40,275 nucleotides of DNA from Clostridia bacterium (GTDB lineage Bacteria; Bacillota; Clostridia; Christensenellales; Borkfalkiaceae): NCBI GenBank assembly GCA_017886895.1, contig JAGHJD010000044.1:1-40275 (forward strand), read 5' to 3'. Position 1 is the first letter of the stretch. Each line of letters opens with the position of its first letter. The translations under genes were made by a program, and so were the position numbers. Positions 18,889 through 27,709 of the stretch are shown here, piece by piece. The notes beneath the pieces were generated by a model, which did no database searches, was not told the DNA's origin, and saw only the letters and a program-made list of their open reading frames with translations.

Positions 18889-20145
18889 ATGGAAGATCGG
18901 AAAAATACCTTTGCAAAGACCTATCCGAGCGGACTGCGGCTGGTCGTCAAGCGCATGGACGGGCTGCTCTCGGTGAGCATGGGCGTGCTCGTCGGGACGG
19001 GCTCTTCCCACGAGACGGCGGCGGAGAACGGCGTCTCGCACTTCCTCGAACACATGATGTTCAAGGGGACGGAAAAGCGCAATGCGTTCGAGATCTCGGA
19101 CGCGATGGACCGCATCGGCGCACAGGTGAACGCGTTCACCTCCAAGGAGATGACCTGTTACTACGCGAAGGCGACCTCCGACCACGCGGGCGAGGCGTTC
19201 GGCATCCTGGCGGATTTCGTGCTCTGCTCGGTCTTTCCGCCCGAGGAGATGGAGCGGGAAAAGGGGGTCGTGCTCGAGGAGATCGCCATGACCGAGGACA
19301 CGCCCGACGATCTGTGCCTGGACGTCCTTGCGGAGGCGTATTTCGGTTCGGAAGGGTACGGGCGGACCATCCTCGGTCCCGCGGAGAATGTGAAAAACTT
19401 CTCGCGCGAAGATCTGTTCGCATATGTGAAAAAGCGCTATGCGCCCGAAAATCTCGTCATCTCCTTTGCGGGGAACATCTCCGCGGAAGAGGCGGAGGAG
19501 CTCGTCGAGCGGCACTTCGCGCCCCTGCTCGGGGCGCGCCCGCTCGAGACGCGCTTTCGCCCGTATGCGGTGCGGGGCGGCAGCCTGCTGCGTAAAAAAG
19601 ATATTGAGCAAGCGCATATCGCTCTCGCCTTCCCCGCGCCCGCGCGGGAGGACGGGCTTGCGGATGCGGCGCAGCTCGTGAACAGCATTCTGGGCGGGGG
19701 GATGAGCTCGCGCCTTTTCCAGAGCGTGCGCGAAAAACTCGGGCTGGCATATACCGTCTACTCCTACATCACCGCCTACGAGGAGGGGGGCGTGCTGACC
19801 GTGTATGCGGGCGTGAATCCGAAGAATATCGGCAGGGCGCAGGACGCGATCCTCGCTGCGATCAAGGCATTCTGCGAAGAGCAGCCCTCTCCTGCCGAAT
19901 TTGCGCGCGGCAAAGAGCAGCTCCGTTCCTCGCTCATCTTCGGGCAGGAGAGCACCGCCTCGCAGATGATCCTGTACGGCAAGCGCATGCTCTTCAACAG
20001 CGAACTCTTCGACTTTGAAAACCGCATCGCAAAGATCGACGCCGTCACGGAAGAGGACGTCTCGCGGGCGATCCGCGCCTGTTTCGGGCAGGGCTGCCGC
20101 GCCGCCGCGCTCGTCGGCAATGTGGAAAAACCGCTTTCGATTTAG
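18889..20145 (+). CDS. M16 family zinc metallopeptidase (YmxG/MlpA-like)
   Basis: GVSHFLEHMMFKGTEKR (HxxEH), KEMTCYYAKATSDHA, ILGGGMSSRLFQSVREKLGLAYTVYSY. Good SD before 18889; an upstream in-frame ATG at 18787 overlaps the previous stop. Confidence 0.92.
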   Translation: MEDRKNTFAKTYPSGLRLVVKRMDGLLSVSMGVLVGTGSSHETAAENGVSHFLEHMMFKGTEKRNAFEISDAMDRIGAQVNAFTSKEMTCYYAKATSDHAGEAFGILADFVLCSVFPPEEMEREKGVVLEEIAMTEDTPDDLCLDVLAEAYFGSEGYGRTILGPAENVKNFSREDLFAYVKKRYAPENLVISFAGNISAEEAEELVERHFAPLLGARPLETRFRPYAVRGGSLLRKKDIEQAHIALAFPAPAREDGLADAAQLVNSILGGGMSSRLFQSVREKLGLAYTVYSYITAYEEGGVLTVYAGVNPKNIGRAQDAILAAIKAFCEEQPSPAEFARGKEQLRSSLIFGQESTASQMILYGKRMLFNSELFDFENRIAKIDAVTEEDVSRAIRACFGQGCRAAALVGNVEKPLSI

Positions 20146-20248
20146 GCGATCTCCGCGCTGCCGCCGCGCATGCGGGGTGTGCAGGGAATAGCCTGTTTGA
20201 CTAAATTTTATCCGTATTTTCGCGGAATTTTGCAAAAGACGAAGTACT

Positions 20249-20737
20249 ATGCGTGACAGAATAGAGGGTTTTCCGCCAGAATACACGGCGGAGAGCCGCG
20301 TGCTCATCCTCGGCAGCTTTCCGTCGGTGGCGAGCAGGAAACAGAGCTTTTATTACGGGAACAGGCAGAACAGATTCTGGAAGATGCTCTCCTCCTTTTT
20401 CGGCGAACCGCTCCCTGCGGACGTGGCGCAAAAGCGCGCCCTTTTGCGCGCGCACGGCGTCGCGCTGTGGGACATCGTTATGCGGTGCGAGATAGAGGGC
20501 TCTGCCGACAGCTCGATAAAAAATTATGAGACGGCGGACATCCCCGCGCTGTTGGAGCGCGCGCCCGTCCGCCGCATCCTGCTGAACGGAACTGCGGCAT
20601 ATACGATCTTCTGCGAAAAATACGCGGGGATCGGCGTGCCGTTTTTCCGCATGCCCTCCACAAGCCCCGCCAACCCGCGCTATGACGAGCGCGTATGGCA
20701 CGCGGCGCTCGCCGAGGTGTTCGGTGCGCGCGAATGA
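20249..20737 (+). CDS. DNA-deoxyinosine glycosylase (UDG/Mug superfamily)
   Basis: RVLILGSFPSVASRKQSFYYGNRQNRFWKML, HGVALWDIV, ILLNGTAAY, MPSTSPANPRYD. Confidence 0.88.
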   Translation: MRDRIEGFPPEYTAESRVLILGSFPSVASRKQSFYYGNRQNRFWKMLSSFFGEPLPADVAQKRALLRAHGVALWDIVMRCEIEGSADSSIKNYETADIPALLERAPVRRILLNGTAAYTIFCEKYAGIGVPFFRMPSTSPANPRYDERVWHAALAEVFGARE

Positions 20738-20796
20738 AAGGTTCGGCGAATGGAAGGGCGCGGCTGAAAGGGCGGCTGAACGTCCGCCGAATGTTC
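20725..20796 (+). repeat. Degenerate 11-16-nt tandem repeats over the stop codon of the glycosylase gene
   Basis: tgcgcgcgaatgaaag/gttcggcgaatggaag/ggcgcggctgaaag/ggcggctgaac/gtccgccgaatgttc. Confidence 0.5.
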
Positions 20797-20902
20797 GGGA
20801 AATTTTTCCCGCAAAGCTCTGAAATTGCCGCCGCGCCGCGGCGGCTTGGTTTTGCTTTTGCGGCAGGACATAGTAAATTCTACATATTCGGAGGAAGGAA
20901 GA

Positions 20903-21598
20903 ATGATGACGTACGGGCAGCTTCTGGCTGCGCTTGCGGAGAAAAAGGACGAGGCGTACAGGCAGTTCAACGAGCGCATCGTGAATATTCCCGCGGGCAC
21001 GAGCGTGGGCGTTCGCACGCCCGACCTGCGCGCTCTGGGCAAGGCGCTCGTGCGGGAGGAGGAGTTCGACCTCGACGCGCTGCTCGCCTTTCCGGACGAG
21101 GTGTTCGAGGTGCGGCTTTTGAAGTGTTTTGCCGTCGGGTACAAGAAGATGCCCTTCGCCGAAAAGTGCGCCTACATAGACAGGTGCGTCCCCGTCATCG
21201 ACGGCTGGGCGGTGTGCGACCTGTTCTGCTCCACGCTCAAAGAGATCAAAAACCACCGCGAGGAATTTCTGCCGCAATTGCGCGGGTATGTGGAGCGGGG
21301 CACCGAGTTTTCGCAGCGGTTCGCCTATATCCTGCTGCTCGGCTGCTACATGGAGGAGGAGTACCTCCCGACGATCTTCTCCCTCGTAGGGCAGGCGAAC
21401 ACGCAGTACTACTACACGCACATGGGCGCGGCGTGGCTGCTCGCGGAGGTGCTTGTGAAGTTTTTCGACTGCGGCGTGCAGTACCTGAAAGAGAGCGTGT
21501 TGGACAAAAAGACGCTCAACAAGGCGATCCAAAAGGCGCGGGAGAGCTACCGCCTCACGGAAACGCAAAAAAATTTGTTAAAATCTTTGAAAAAATGA
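20903..21598 (+). CDS. DNA alkylation repair protein (AlkD-like HEAT repeat)
   Basis: SVGVRTPDLRALGKAL, EVFEVRLLKCFAVGY, VIDGWAVCDLFCSTLK, FSQRFAYILLLGCYM, MGAAWLLAEVLVKF. Confidence 0.85.
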   Translation: MMTYGQLLAALAEKKDEAYRQFNERIVNIPAGTSVGVRTPDLRALGKALVREEEFDLDALLAFPDEVFEVRLLKCFAVGYKKMPFAEKCAYIDRCVPVIDGWAVCDLFCSTLKEIKNHREEFLPQLRGYVERGTEFSQRFAYILLLGCYMEEEYLPTIFSLVGQANTQYYYTHMGAAWLLAEVLVKFFDCGVQYLKESVLDKKTLNKAIQKARESYRLTETQKNLLKSLKK

Positions 21599-21681
21599 TG
21601 AAATCGTAAAAGATTTATGTTACAATATAAAATGATACCAACGCGCGCCCGTACGGCGCGCAAAACTGTTCGGAGAGAGCT

Positions 21682-23868
21682 ATGGACATCCTGAAAAAAC
21701 TTGCGGAGGAATTTCCCTCCGTCCGCGCCGACAGGGCGCAGAATATCGTGAACCTCATCGACGACGGGAACACCATTCCCTTCATCGCGCGCTACCGCAA
21801 GGAGATGACGGGCGGCATCGACGACCAGCTCCTGCGCGAGTTCAACGACCGCCTCATCTACCTGCGCAACCTCGAAAAGCGCAAGGAGGAAGTCGCCTCC
21901 GCGATCGAAGAGCAGGGCAAGATGACGGAGGAGATCCGCGCCGCGCTCGACGCGGCGTCTACGCTCACCGAGGTGGAGGACGTCTACCGCCCGTACAAGC
22001 AGAAGAAAAAGACGCGCGCGGGCGTTGCCATCGAACGCGGATTGCAGCCGCTCGCGGAGTTCCTGCTCGCGCAGGACAAGTCCGCAGACGTGTACGCCGA
22101 GGCGGCGAAGTATGTCGACGAGGAAAAGGGCGTCGCGACCGCGGAGGACGCGCTTGCGGGCGCGAAGGACATCATCGCCGAGATCGTCTCCGACGACGCG
22201 AACGTGCGCAGGAAGATCCGCAACCTCTTCATGAAGAACGGAGAACTCGTCACCCGCCTCACCGACGCCGAAAAGGAGGGCGCGCGCACCTATGAGATGT
22301 ACGCCGAACACAGCGAGCCCGTCGGCGAGATCAAGAGCCACCGCGTGCTTGCGATCAACCGCGGCGAAAAGGAGGGGTTCCTCCGCGTGAAGATCGCCGT
22401 CAACGAGGACGTCGCCAAGCGCATCGCGGGGGCGGGGTACCTCAAAGACGGCGGCGAGAGCACCCGCCTCGTGCGCGAGGCGGTGGAGGACGGCTGCGAC
22501 CGCCTTTTGTTCCCCTCCGTCGAGCGCGAGATCCGCGCAAACCTCACCGAGGCTGCGAGCGAGCAGGCGATCAGAATGTTCGAGGTGAACCTGCGCCCGC
22601 TCCTGATGCAGCCGCCCATCAAAGATAAGATCACGCTCGGGCTGGACCCCGCGTACCGTACGGGCTGCAAGATCGCGGTCGTGGACGGCACGGGCAAGGT
22701 GCTGGATAAGACGGTCGTCTACCCCACGCCCGGACCCAAACAGAACATAGACGAGGCGAAGGCAAAGCTCAAAGAGCTCATTGCAAAGTACGGCGTTGAG
22801 ATCGTCTCCATCGGCAACGGAACGGCGTCCAAGGAGAGCGAGATCTTCATCGCCGAGCTGATCCGCGAGATCCGCGAGGAGACGGGCAGGGAAGTTTCCT
22901 ACGCCGTCGTCTCCGAGGCGGGCGCGTCCGTGTATTCGGCAAGCCCGCTCGCCGCGGAGGAGTTCCCCGACTTCGACGTCGCCGAGCGCAGCGCCGTCTC
23001 CATCGCGCGCAGATTGCAGGACCCGCTCTCGGAGCTCATCAAGATCGACCCCAAGTCCATCGGCGTGGGGCAGTACCAGCACGACATGGACAAAAAGCGG
23101 CTGGACTTCGTGCTCGCGGGCGTCCTCGAGGACTGCGTGAACAGCGTCGGCGTAGACGCGAACACGGCGAGCGTCTCCCTGCTGCGCTACGTCGCGGGGC
23201 TGAACGCGGGCGTGGCGAAAAATATCGTCGCCTACCGCGAGCAGAACGGGAAGTTCACGAACAGGAAACAGATCCTGAACGTGCCCAAGCTGGGCGAGAA
23301 GGCGTTCACGCAGTGCGCGGGCTTTCTGCGCATCGCGGACGGGGACAACATCCTCGACAATACCGCCGTACACCCCGAATCGTACGAGGCGGCGGAAAAA
23401 CTCCTGAAACTGTTCGGTTATACGGAGGAGGACGTGAAGGAGGGGAAGATCGCCGACCTGCCCGAAAAGGTGAAGGCGTACGGCGAGGCGCGCGCCGCCG
23501 AAGAGACGGGGCTGGATGTGCCCACCCTCAAAGACGTCGTCTCCGAGCTCATAAAGCCGGGGCGCGACGTGCGCGACTCTCTCCCCAAGCCCGTGCTCCG
23601 CAGCGACGTGATGGACATCAAGGACCTCGTCTCCGGCATGGAGCTCGTCGGCACCGTGCGCAACGTCGTCGACTTCGGCGCGTTCGTCGACATCGGCGTG
23701 CATCAGGACGGGCTGGTGCACCTCTCCGAGATCACCGACCGCTATGTGCGTCACCCCTCCGACGTGCTCGAAGTGGGGCAGCGCGTCACCGTCTGGGTGA
23801 AGGAGGTGGACGTGAAGAAGAACCGCATCTCCCTCACCATGAAAAAGCCGCGCGCAAAGGCGCAGTGA
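21682..23868 (+). CDS. tex: Tex family transcription accessory protein (S1 domain)
   Basis: NIVNLIDDGNTIPFIARYRKEMTGGIDDQLLREF, LGLDPAYRTGCKIAVVD, IGVGQYQHDMDKKRL, C-terminal S1 domain. Confidence 0.96.
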   Translation: MDILKKLAEEFPSVRADRAQNIVNLIDDGNTIPFIARYRKEMTGGIDDQLLREFNDRLIYLRNLEKRKEEVASAIEEQGKMTEEIRAALDAASTLTEVEDVYRPYKQKKKTRAGVAIERGLQPLAEFLLAQDKSADVYAEAAKYVDEEKGVATAEDALAGAKDIIAEIVSDDANVRRKIRNLFMKNGELVTRLTDAEKEGARTYEMYAEHSEPVGEIKSHRVLAINRGEKEGFLRVKIAVNEDVAKRIAGAGYLKDGGESTRLVREAVEDGCDRLLFPSVEREIRANLTEAASEQAIRMFEVNLRPLLMQPPIKDKITLGLDPAYRTGCKIAVVDGTGKVLDKTVVYPTPGPKQNIDEAKAKLKELIAKYGVEIVSIGNGTASKESEIFIAELIREIREETGREVSYAVVSEAGASVYSASPLAAEEFPDFDVAERSAVSIARRLQDPLSELIKIDPKSIGVGQYQHDMDKKRLDFVLAGVLEDCVNSVGVDANTASVSLLRYVAGLNAGVAKNIVAYREQNGKFTNRKQILNVPKLGEKAFTQCAGFLRIADGDNILDNTAVHPESYEAAEKLLKLFGYTEEDVKEGKIADLPEKVKAYGEARAAEETGLDVPTLKDVVSELIKPGRDVRDSLPKPVLRSDVMDIKDLVSGMELVGTVRNVVDFGAFVDIGVHQDGLVHLSEITDRYVRHPSDVLEVGQRVTVWVKEVDVKKNRISLTMKKPRAKAQ

Positions 23869-23909
23869 GCGTTTTCGGCGCCGCCGGATGTGAAATTTTG
23901 GGAAGGGGA

Positions 23910-23938
23910 TTGACTTTTCCGCCCCTTTCCTTTAAAAT
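23910..23938 (+). promoter_or_regulatory. SigA-type promoter of acpP
   Basis: TTGACT - 17 nt - TAAAAT. Confidence 0.75.
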
Positions 23939-23968
23939 AAATTGCAGAACGCAGGAGGAACTATCGGT

Positions 23969-24196
23969 ATGTTTGAGAAAGTGCGCGAGATGCTGGCAAA
24001 GCAGCTCAATATCAAGCCCGAGACGATCAGACCCGAGAGCGAGGTCGTGAAGGATCTGGGCGCGGATTCGCTGGACGTGGTGGAGCTGCTCATCTCGCTG
24101 GAGGACAGCTACGGCATCTCCATCCCCGAGGAGGACATGGAGAACTTCAAGACGGTGCAGGACATCGTGAATATGCTCGAAAAGCTGGAAAAGTAA
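23969..24196 (+). CDS. acpP: Acyl carrier protein
   Basis: LGADSLDVVELLISLEDSYGISIPEEDMENFKTVQDIV. Confidence 0.96.
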   Translation: MFEKVREMLAKQLNIKPETIRPESEVVKDLGADSLDVVELLISLEDSYGISIPEEDMENFKTVQDIVNMLEKLEK

Positions 24197-24311
24197 GGGG
24201 ATTTGCCGCCTCGCGGCGGGAAGAGAGCTTCGTTCGCGCGGCGCTTTGCGCCGCCTGCGCGCGGCAGCGCGCCGCTTTTGCGCGGGCGCGGAACATTGCA
24301 AAGAGACGCAG

Positions 24312-24347
24312 AAAGGAGAGGAGGACTGCCGTCCGTGCCTCTCCTTT
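24312..24347 (+). terminator. Hairpin between acpP and nrdR (terminator-like, weak T-tract)
   Basis: AAAGGAGAGG ... CCTCTCCTTT with nested GGAC-tgcc-GTCC. Confidence 0.5.
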
Positions 24348-24369
24348 GTCCATGCGGACCTTGAAACGC

Positions 24370-24398
24370 TTTACAAGCCGTCTGTTTTGTGGTATAAT
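24370..24398 (+). promoter_or_regulatory. SigA-type promoter of nrdR
   Basis: TTTACA - 17 nt - TATAAT. Confidence 0.75.
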
Positions 24399-24459
24399 CT
24401 TTTTCGGGCACAAGGGATAGTATGTTCCTGTGCGGATAAAGGATTTCGGGAGGGGAGCC

Positions 24460-24951
24460 ATGAAGTGCATGTATTGCGGCTGCACCGAGAGCAAAGTCAT
24501 CGACAGCCGTTCGACGGACGAGGGCAGGACGATCCGCCGCAGGCGCGAGTGCATCCAATGCGGCAAGCGGTTCACGACCTACGAGACGATCGAAACTTCG
24601 CCCGTGCTCGTCGTGAAAAACGGCGGCAACCGCCAGGCGTTCGATCCGGGCAAGATCAAGAACGGCATCATCAAGGCGTGCGAAAAGCGCCCCGTGCCCA
24701 TGGCGAAGATCGACAAGCTGGTCGACGACATCAAAAAGCAGGTGTACAATTCGCTCGAACAGGAGATCACCTCCAAGCGCATCGGCGAGATGGTGATGGA
24801 CGGGCTGAAGAAGATAGACGAGGTCGCCTACGTGCGCTATGCCTCCGTCTACAGGCAGTTCAAAGACATTCCCTCGTTCATGAGCGAGCTCGAATCCATG
24901 ATGAAGGAGAGCGAGAACAAGCGCGCGGCGGAGCGGGAAAAGCCCGAATAG
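24460..24951 (+). CDS. nrdR: Transcriptional repressor NrdR
   Basis: [45 protein letters not shown]-cone. Confidence 0.97.
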   Translation: MKCMYCGCTESKVIDSRSTDEGRTIRRRRECIQCGKRFTTYETIETSPVLVVKNGGNRQAFDPGKIKNGIIKACEKRPVPMAKIDKLVDDIKKQVYNSLEQEITSKRIGEMVMDGLKKIDEVAYVRYASVYRQFKDIPSFMSELESMMKESENKRAAEREKPE

Positions 24952-25053
24952 GGCTTTTTTCTTTTCGTCCGCGGGCGGCGGTTTTGCGCACGGCTTGCGG
25001 GCGGCGTGCTAGCCGCGGCGGGATGGACTGTTCCGCGCGGGGAGAAAAAGGAT

Positions 25054-26106
25054 ATGACAAGGCAGATAAACGTGGGCGGCGTGCTCCTCGGCGGGGGAGC
25101 GCCCGTCCGCATCCAATCCATGACCACGACGCACACCGCGGACGCGGAGGCGACGCTCATGCAGATCGGGCGGCTCGCGGAGGCGGGCTGCGAGATCGTG
25201 CGCGTCGCCGTGCGCGGCGAGGAGGACGCGCGCGCTCTGCGCGCGGTGAAGGAGCGCTCGCCCCTTCCCGTCGTGGCGGACATTCATTTTTCCGCGCGGC
25301 TTGCGGTGCTCGCCGTCGAGAACGGCGCGGACAAGATCCGCATCAACCCCGGCAATATCGGCGGGGAAGAGAAGGTGAAGCTCGTCGCGGACTGCGTGCG
25401 CGCGCACGGCATTCCCGTCCGCGTCGGCGCGAACACGGGCAGCATCGAGCGCGAATATTTTGAAAAATACGGCAGGAGCGCCCGCGCGCTCGTCGAGAGC
25501 GCGCTCGCGGGCGTGCGTCTGCTCGAAAAGTACGGCGTGCGGGACATCGCCGTGTCCGTCAAGGCGTCCTCCGTGCCGCTGACCGTCGAGGCGTACGAAC
25601 TCCTCGCGTCGCGCACGGACTGCCCGCTGCACGTCGGCGTGACGGAGGCGGGCACACGCGAGAGCGGCATCGTCAAGAGCGCCGTCGGGATCGGCGCACT
25701 GCTGCTGCGCGGGATCGGGGATACTATCCGCGTCTCGCTGACGGACGACCCCGTCGAAGAGGTGTACGCCGCAAAGCGCATCCTGCGCGCGTGCGGGCTG
25801 GAGAAGGAGTTCGCGGACGTCATCTCCTGCCCGACCTGCGGCAGGTGCGAGTGGGAGAGCATGCGCCTCGCGCAGGAGGTGGAGCGCCTCGCCTTCGGCG
25901 CGAAGGTGCGCAGGAAGATCGCCGTCATGGGCTGTGCCGTGAACGGGCCGGGCGAGGCGAAGGACTGCGACCTCGGCATCGCGGGCGGGCGCGAGAACTG
26001 CGTCATTTTCAGAAAGGGAGAGATCGTGCGCACGGTGCCGCGCGAAGAGGCGGAGGCGGTATTTTTGCAGGAAGTGCGCGCCTGTTTAGAGGGAAGAGAG
26101 GAATGA
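25054..26106 (+). CDS. ispG: 4-hydroxy-3-methylbut-2-en-1-yl diphosphate synthase
   Basis: VRIQSMTTTHTADAEATLMQI, VVADIHFSARLA, IRINPGNIG, ISCPTCGRCEW, VMGCAVNGPGEA. Confidence 0.97.
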   Translation: MTRQINVGGVLLGGGAPVRIQSMTTTHTADAEATLMQIGRLAEAGCEIVRVAVRGEEDARALRAVKERSPLPVVADIHFSARLAVLAVENGADKIRINPGNIGGEEKVKLVADCVRAHGIPVRVGANTGSIEREYFEKYGRSARALVESALAGVRLLEKYGVRDIAVSVKASSVPLTVEAYELLASRTDCPLHVGVTEAGTRESGIVKSAVGIGALLLRGIGDTIRVSLTDDPVEEVYAAKRILRACGLEKEFADVISCPTCGRCEWESMRLAQEVERLAFGAKVRRKIAVMGCAVNGPGEAKDCDLGIAGGRENCVIFRKGEIVRTVPREEAEAVFLQEVRACLEGREE

Positions 26107-27635
26107 ACGAACAGGAATTTCTGGCGCGCGTGCGCGGCAGCGAGGGGCTGCGCCGCGCGGTGCTGCGCGCCGTCGAAGTCGACCGCGCGGCAAAGACCTG
26201 CCTCTTCGAGCTGGTCACAGACGCCGCATACACGGAGGAGGACGAGCGCACGGCGCAGGAAGCGGCGCAGGCGGCGGCGCCCGCGCCCTTCCGCGCGGAG
26301 GTAAAACTCATCAAGCTGGTCGCGGACGCACAGCTCGTCCGCGGGAAGATCAGGGATTTCCTCGCGGCGACGCGCAGCGCCGCCGCGGCGTGCATCGCCG
26401 CCGAGGACATTGAGGTCACGGCGGGCGAGCCCGTGCGGTTCACGCTGGGCGTGGACGCGACGGAGCGCATGTTTTTAGAGCGGGACGAGCGGCTGTTTCC
26501 CGATCTCATCCGCATGCTCTCGCGCAATTTCTGCGGCAGTTTCGAGGGTGCGTTCGCGGACAAGGTTAAAGAGCAGCGCACCGCCGGAGAGGAGGACGAG
26601 GACGAGCCGCCCGTGCAGCAGGCGCTGCCCGTGCGGACGTTTGCGGTGACGGACTTTGAGCCCATCGACGAGCCGGACGTGCCGCGCCTCGCGACGTATA
26701 TCGCGGACTGCGATTTCCAGAGTAGTTCGCTCACCGTCTGCGGCGAGATCACCTACATACAGGAGCGCGAGACGCAGAAGGGCAAGCGCTACCTGCGTAT
26801 GGCGATCAACGATTCGACGGGCACGCTCGGGTTTTCGTACTTCCCGAGAAAGCGCACGGAGGAGAAGATCTCTGCGCTGAAGACGGGGGACTGGATCGTC
26901 TGCACGGGCGCGAACGAGCTGTACAACGGCTCCCTCGGCTATACGGCGCGCTTTATCAACCGCGGCAGGGCGCCCGAGGGGTTCGTGCCCGAAAAGCGGA
27001 AGAGCAAGCCCGTCCCCGCGCGGTACATGCGCGTCGCGCCCGAACACTTCACCGACTATAACCAGCTAAACTTGTTCGAGCAGGGCGCTCTGCCCGACGA
27101 TCTCGTCAGAAACACCTTCGTCGTGTTCGACCTCGAGACGACGGGGCTGAACACCTCGCCCGCGAGCGGGCGCATGGACGCGATCACCGAGATCGGCGCC
27201 GTCAAGATCATCGGCGGCGAGATCCGCGAACAGTTCTCCACACTGGTCAACCCCGAGCGGAAATTGGAGGCGGACGTCGTCAAACTGACGGGCATCACAG
27301 ACGACATGGTCAAGGACGCGCCGAAGATCGCCGAGGTCATTCCCGACTTTTATAAGTTCTGCGACGGCTGCCTGCTCGTCGCGCACAACGCACCCTTCGA
27401 CTCCAAGTTCATCCGCTACTACGGCGAGGCGGAGGGTTACATGTTCGAACAGAAGGTGTACGATACCGTTTCCATCGCGCAGAGCTTTCTGTACCTGAAC
27501 AACTACAAGCTGAACACGCTCGCCGACCACTACGGCGTCGTATTCCGCCACCACCGCGCGGCCGACGACGCGCTCGCGACGGCGAAAATCTTTATAGAGA
27601 TGATAAAGGCAAAAAAATGCTTGCCAAAAGCGTAA
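26103..27635 (+). CDS. PolC-derived protein: N-terminal + OB fold + DEDDh exonuclease; no PHP or polymerase domain
   Basis: At the polC position between ispG and rimP. OB-like LTVCGEITYIQERETQKGKRYLRMAINDSTGTLGFSYF; Exo I FVVFDLETTGL, LTGITDDMVKDAP, Exo II VAHNAPFDSKFI, Exo III HHRAADDALATA; stop at 27633-27635. 510 aa from ATG 26103 (ATGA overlap with ispG). Confidence 0.9.
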   Translation: MNEQEFLARVRGSEGLRRAVLRAVEVDRAAKTCLFELVTDAAYTEEDERTAQEAAQAAAPAPFRAEVKLIKLVADAQLVRGKIRDFLAATRSAAAACIAAEDIEVTAGEPVRFTLGVDATERMFLERDERLFPDLIRMLSRNFCGSFEGAFADKVKEQRTAGEEDEDEPPVQQALPVRTFAVTDFEPIDEPDVPRLATYIADCDFQSSSLTVCGEITYIQERETQKGKRYLRMAINDSTGTLGFSYFPRKRTEEKISALKTGDWIVCTGANELYNGSLGYTARFINRGRAPEGFVPEKRKSKPVPARYMRVAPEHFTDYNQLNLFEQGALPDDLVRNTFVVFDLETTGLNTSPASGRMDAITEIGAVKIIGGEIREQFSTLVNPERKLEADVVKLTGITDDMVKDAPKIAEVIPDFYKFCDGCLLVAHNAPFDSKFIRYYGEAEGYMFEQKVYDTVSIAQSFLYLNNYKLNTLADHYGVVFRHHRAADDALATAKIFIEMIKAKKCLPKA

Positions 27636-27649
27636 AGATATGGTACAAT
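27621..27649 (+). promoter_or_regulatory. SigA-type promoter of rimP-nusA operon, overlapping the 3' end of the PolC-like gene
   Basis: TTGCCA - 17 nt - TACAAT. Confidence 0.75.
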
Positions 27650-27679
27650 GTTCACAATAGTAGATATGTTAGCGTGGAA

Positions 27680-27709
27680 TTGAGAGTGGGTCACCGCTCT
27701 CAAATCTTT
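27680..27709 (+). terminator. Leader hairpin/attenuator upstream of rimP
   Basis: TTGAGAGTGG-gtca-CCGCTCTCAA followed by ATCTTTTT, about 25 nt after the predicted TSS. Confidence 0.75.

Noticed and set aside
16403-18916. 837-aa antisense ORF spanning mutS2, its 3' repeats and the deacetylase
   Set aside because: Runs across several well-supported + strand genes; spurious.
21547-23754. 735-aa antisense ORF opposite tex
   Set aside because: Antisense shadow; tex motifs are clear on the + strand.
27621-27649. Frameshift explanation for the short PolC (polymerase domain continuing in another frame)
   Set aside because: Only ~90 bp lie before rimP, they hold a promoter and a hairpin, and no PHP/Pol motifs appear in other frames.
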